The translations under genes were made by a program, and so were the position numbers. Positions 62,724-64,000 of a stretch of 64,000 nucleotides of DNA are shown in pieces (position 1 is the first letter of the stretch; every line of letters starts with the position of its first letter). This DNA is from Apus apus (lineage: Eukaryota > Chordata > Aves > Apodiformes > Apodidae): positions 2,108,501 through 2,172,500 of the forward strand of contig NC_067295.1 in NCBI RefSeq assembly GCF_020740795.1. Reading direction: 5' to 3'. The notes below the pieces were generated by a model. The model had not been told where the DNA came from. It worked only from the letters and a program-made list of their open reading frames with translations, and did no database searches.

Positions 62724-63131
62724 TTCTTTTTTTCTTTTCTTTTTTTTTCTGTTTATTTTTCTTTTTTTTCCCTTTTTCTTTTTTCTTTTTTTATTTCTTT
62801 TTTATTTTCTTTATAATTTATTTTTATTTTTTCTTTTTTGTCTTATTTTTTCCTTGTTTATTTTTTATTTCTTTCTTTTATTTTTTATTTCTTTTTTATT
62901 ATTTTTTGTTTCATTTATTTTTTCCTTTTTTCTTTGTTCCTTTTTAATTTTTTATTTCTTTTTTATTTTTCTCTTTTTTCTTGTTTTTTCTTTTTTCCTT
63001 TTTTATTTTTATTTTTATCTTCTTTTCTTTTTCTTTTTTTTTTTTTACTTTTTAATTATTATTTTCTTTCTTTTCTCTTTTTTCCCTTTTTTTCTTTTTC
63101 TCCTTTTTTTTTTTTTTTTTTTTTTTTTCCT
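62724..63131. repeat. Long polypyrimidine tract inside a CR1 element
   Basis: About 410 bases of T runs with C, A and rare G, lying exactly between the two halves of a CR1 copy. The purest T run is at the right end, around 63104-63128. Confidence 0.93.
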
Positions 63132-63134
63132 TAG

Positions 63135-63215
63135 GGCATGAGGGAGGGGCTGACAGTTGGACACAATGATCTTGGAGGTCTTTTCCAACCAGGACAATCC
63201 TGTGATTCTGTGACT
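63135..63215 (+). mobile_element. CR1 LINE, right part of the split copy
   Basis: 'ggacacaatgatcttggagg', 'tcttttccaaccaggacaat' and 'cctgtgattctgtgactc' are the missing 3' end of the copy that stops at 62722, in the same orientation and directly continuous with it by CR1 coordinates. Confidence 0.9.
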
Positions 63216-64000
63216 CCCAAGGTTTTGGCCCGTCCTCTTGCCCATAACAAGATTTTTCTTTATCCTGTTCCTCCAGGCTCCAACTCCCACGCAGGAAAGG
63301 CAGGTTAGAGTGTGAATCTGCCACATCCTAGAGCCAGAAGCTTGGCTAAATCCTGACACTGCCTGGCAGGGATTACTTGTGCTTGGGAGGATTACTGCTG
63401 TTTTTGAAAAACCCTAAATCATGCAAAAAAAAAAAAAATGAGGATCCTGAGGTCTGCAGAGATTATTGTTGCTCAGGTTCAGCCTGCTATCTGCCCCAGC
63501 TTGTTCCAGCACCTCTGAGTTTTAGGGTAACACCACAGCAAGGATTACAGATATCCCTTCTCACTACAATAGTGCTAAGAGAATTTCAGTCATCAATCAT
63601 GCTTGCTCCAGAGTGTCTTTATGCTCTGAAGATGATTAGCTGGAGAAATAATCCAGCTTTGATGGCAAGCAATGCTTTATTAACACCGCCACTAACTGCT
63701 TTTCTCCCATCATTTGCTTTTAATGGATCCCATGCTTCTTTGTTCCTCCTTCTGCCTGTGGAGTCCTCAGAAAGGTTTGGTGACTAACCATATGCTTGGA
63801 TGCACACTCTTTGCATCAAAACAAAGCCTAAAATGCAAACGCTGCTGGTTGTGTTCTAGTTTTGGGATCTCTTCAAAGCACAAACATGATCTGACAGTCT
63901 TTCTTCTGCAACTAGGCGCTGCACAGGGATTTACTCTACTCATCTGTGCAGGGATGTGCTGGGTCCTAAGCAGACTGTAACTCCTTCGCATGGTCTCCAT
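63216..64000. other. Non-coding sequence to the window end
   Basis: Apart from a short poly-A run nothing is recognisable. Two opposite-strand open frames overlap at 63.7-64.0 kb without protein-like content. Confidence 0.55.
63424..63438. repeat. Poly-A run
   Basis: An A run of about 14 after 'catgc'; no source element is visible. Confidence 0.7.

Overview
This window looks like avian nuclear DNA. It carries at least ten pieces of CR1 LINE retrotransposon, and the complete 3' ends carry the usual tail, repeats of an ATTCTATG-like octamer (seen as 'atagaatc' on the opposite strand). It also has a vertebrate gene with short exons and GT-AG introns, long CpG-poor non-coding stretches, and one clear CpG island. 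No bacterial, organellar or plasmid features are visible. The exact species cannot be told from the sequence.

The only protein-coding gene I can support is TEKT4 (tektin-4), on the minus strand from 32621 (upstream in-frame ATG; 32591 is the alternative) to the stop codon at 20333. It has six coding exons (32058-32621, 25515-25585, 24399-24542, 23147-23369, 22058-22212, 20333-20564). All five introns have GT-AG borders and the reading frame stays open across every junction, giving 462 residues (452 from the second ATG). The tektin nonapeptide RPNVELCRD is intact in exon 5. Tektin-4 is a coiled-coil filament protein inside the doublet microtubules of sperm flagella and motile cilia. Its promoter lies in a CpG island at about 32420-33060 and contains a perfect RFX X-box (32650-32663), a second degenerate X-box (32848-32861), three CCAAT boxes and a GC box. 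This is the architecture of a cilia-gene promoter and is probably bidirectional. A candidate first exon of a divergent plus-strand transcript ends at a strong splice donor at 33004/33005, but I could not find its partner exons.

Layout. 1-19.9 kb: intergenic, with CR1 fragments at 1.3, 7.6, 9.9, 12.6 and 19.7 kb and no gene that I can defend. 20.3-32.6 kb: TEKT4, with one CR1 in intron 3. 32.6-33.0 kb: CpG-island promoter. 33-64 kb: no supportable coding exon; CR1 copies at 35.3, 38.0, 61.2 and 62.3-63.2 kb; a decayed LINE endonuclease-like fragment near 42.5-42.85 kb on the minus strand; a small isolated CpG cluster at 50.75-50.84 kb; and, from 54.8 kb to the end, six long T-rich tracts on the plus strand. 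The largest tract (about 410 bp) splits a CR1 element in two.

I found no novel defence, biosynthetic or mobile system. The points most worth a second look are the X-box promoter with its possible divergent transcript, the CR1 split by a polypyrimidine tract, and the run of same-strand polypyrimidine tracts.
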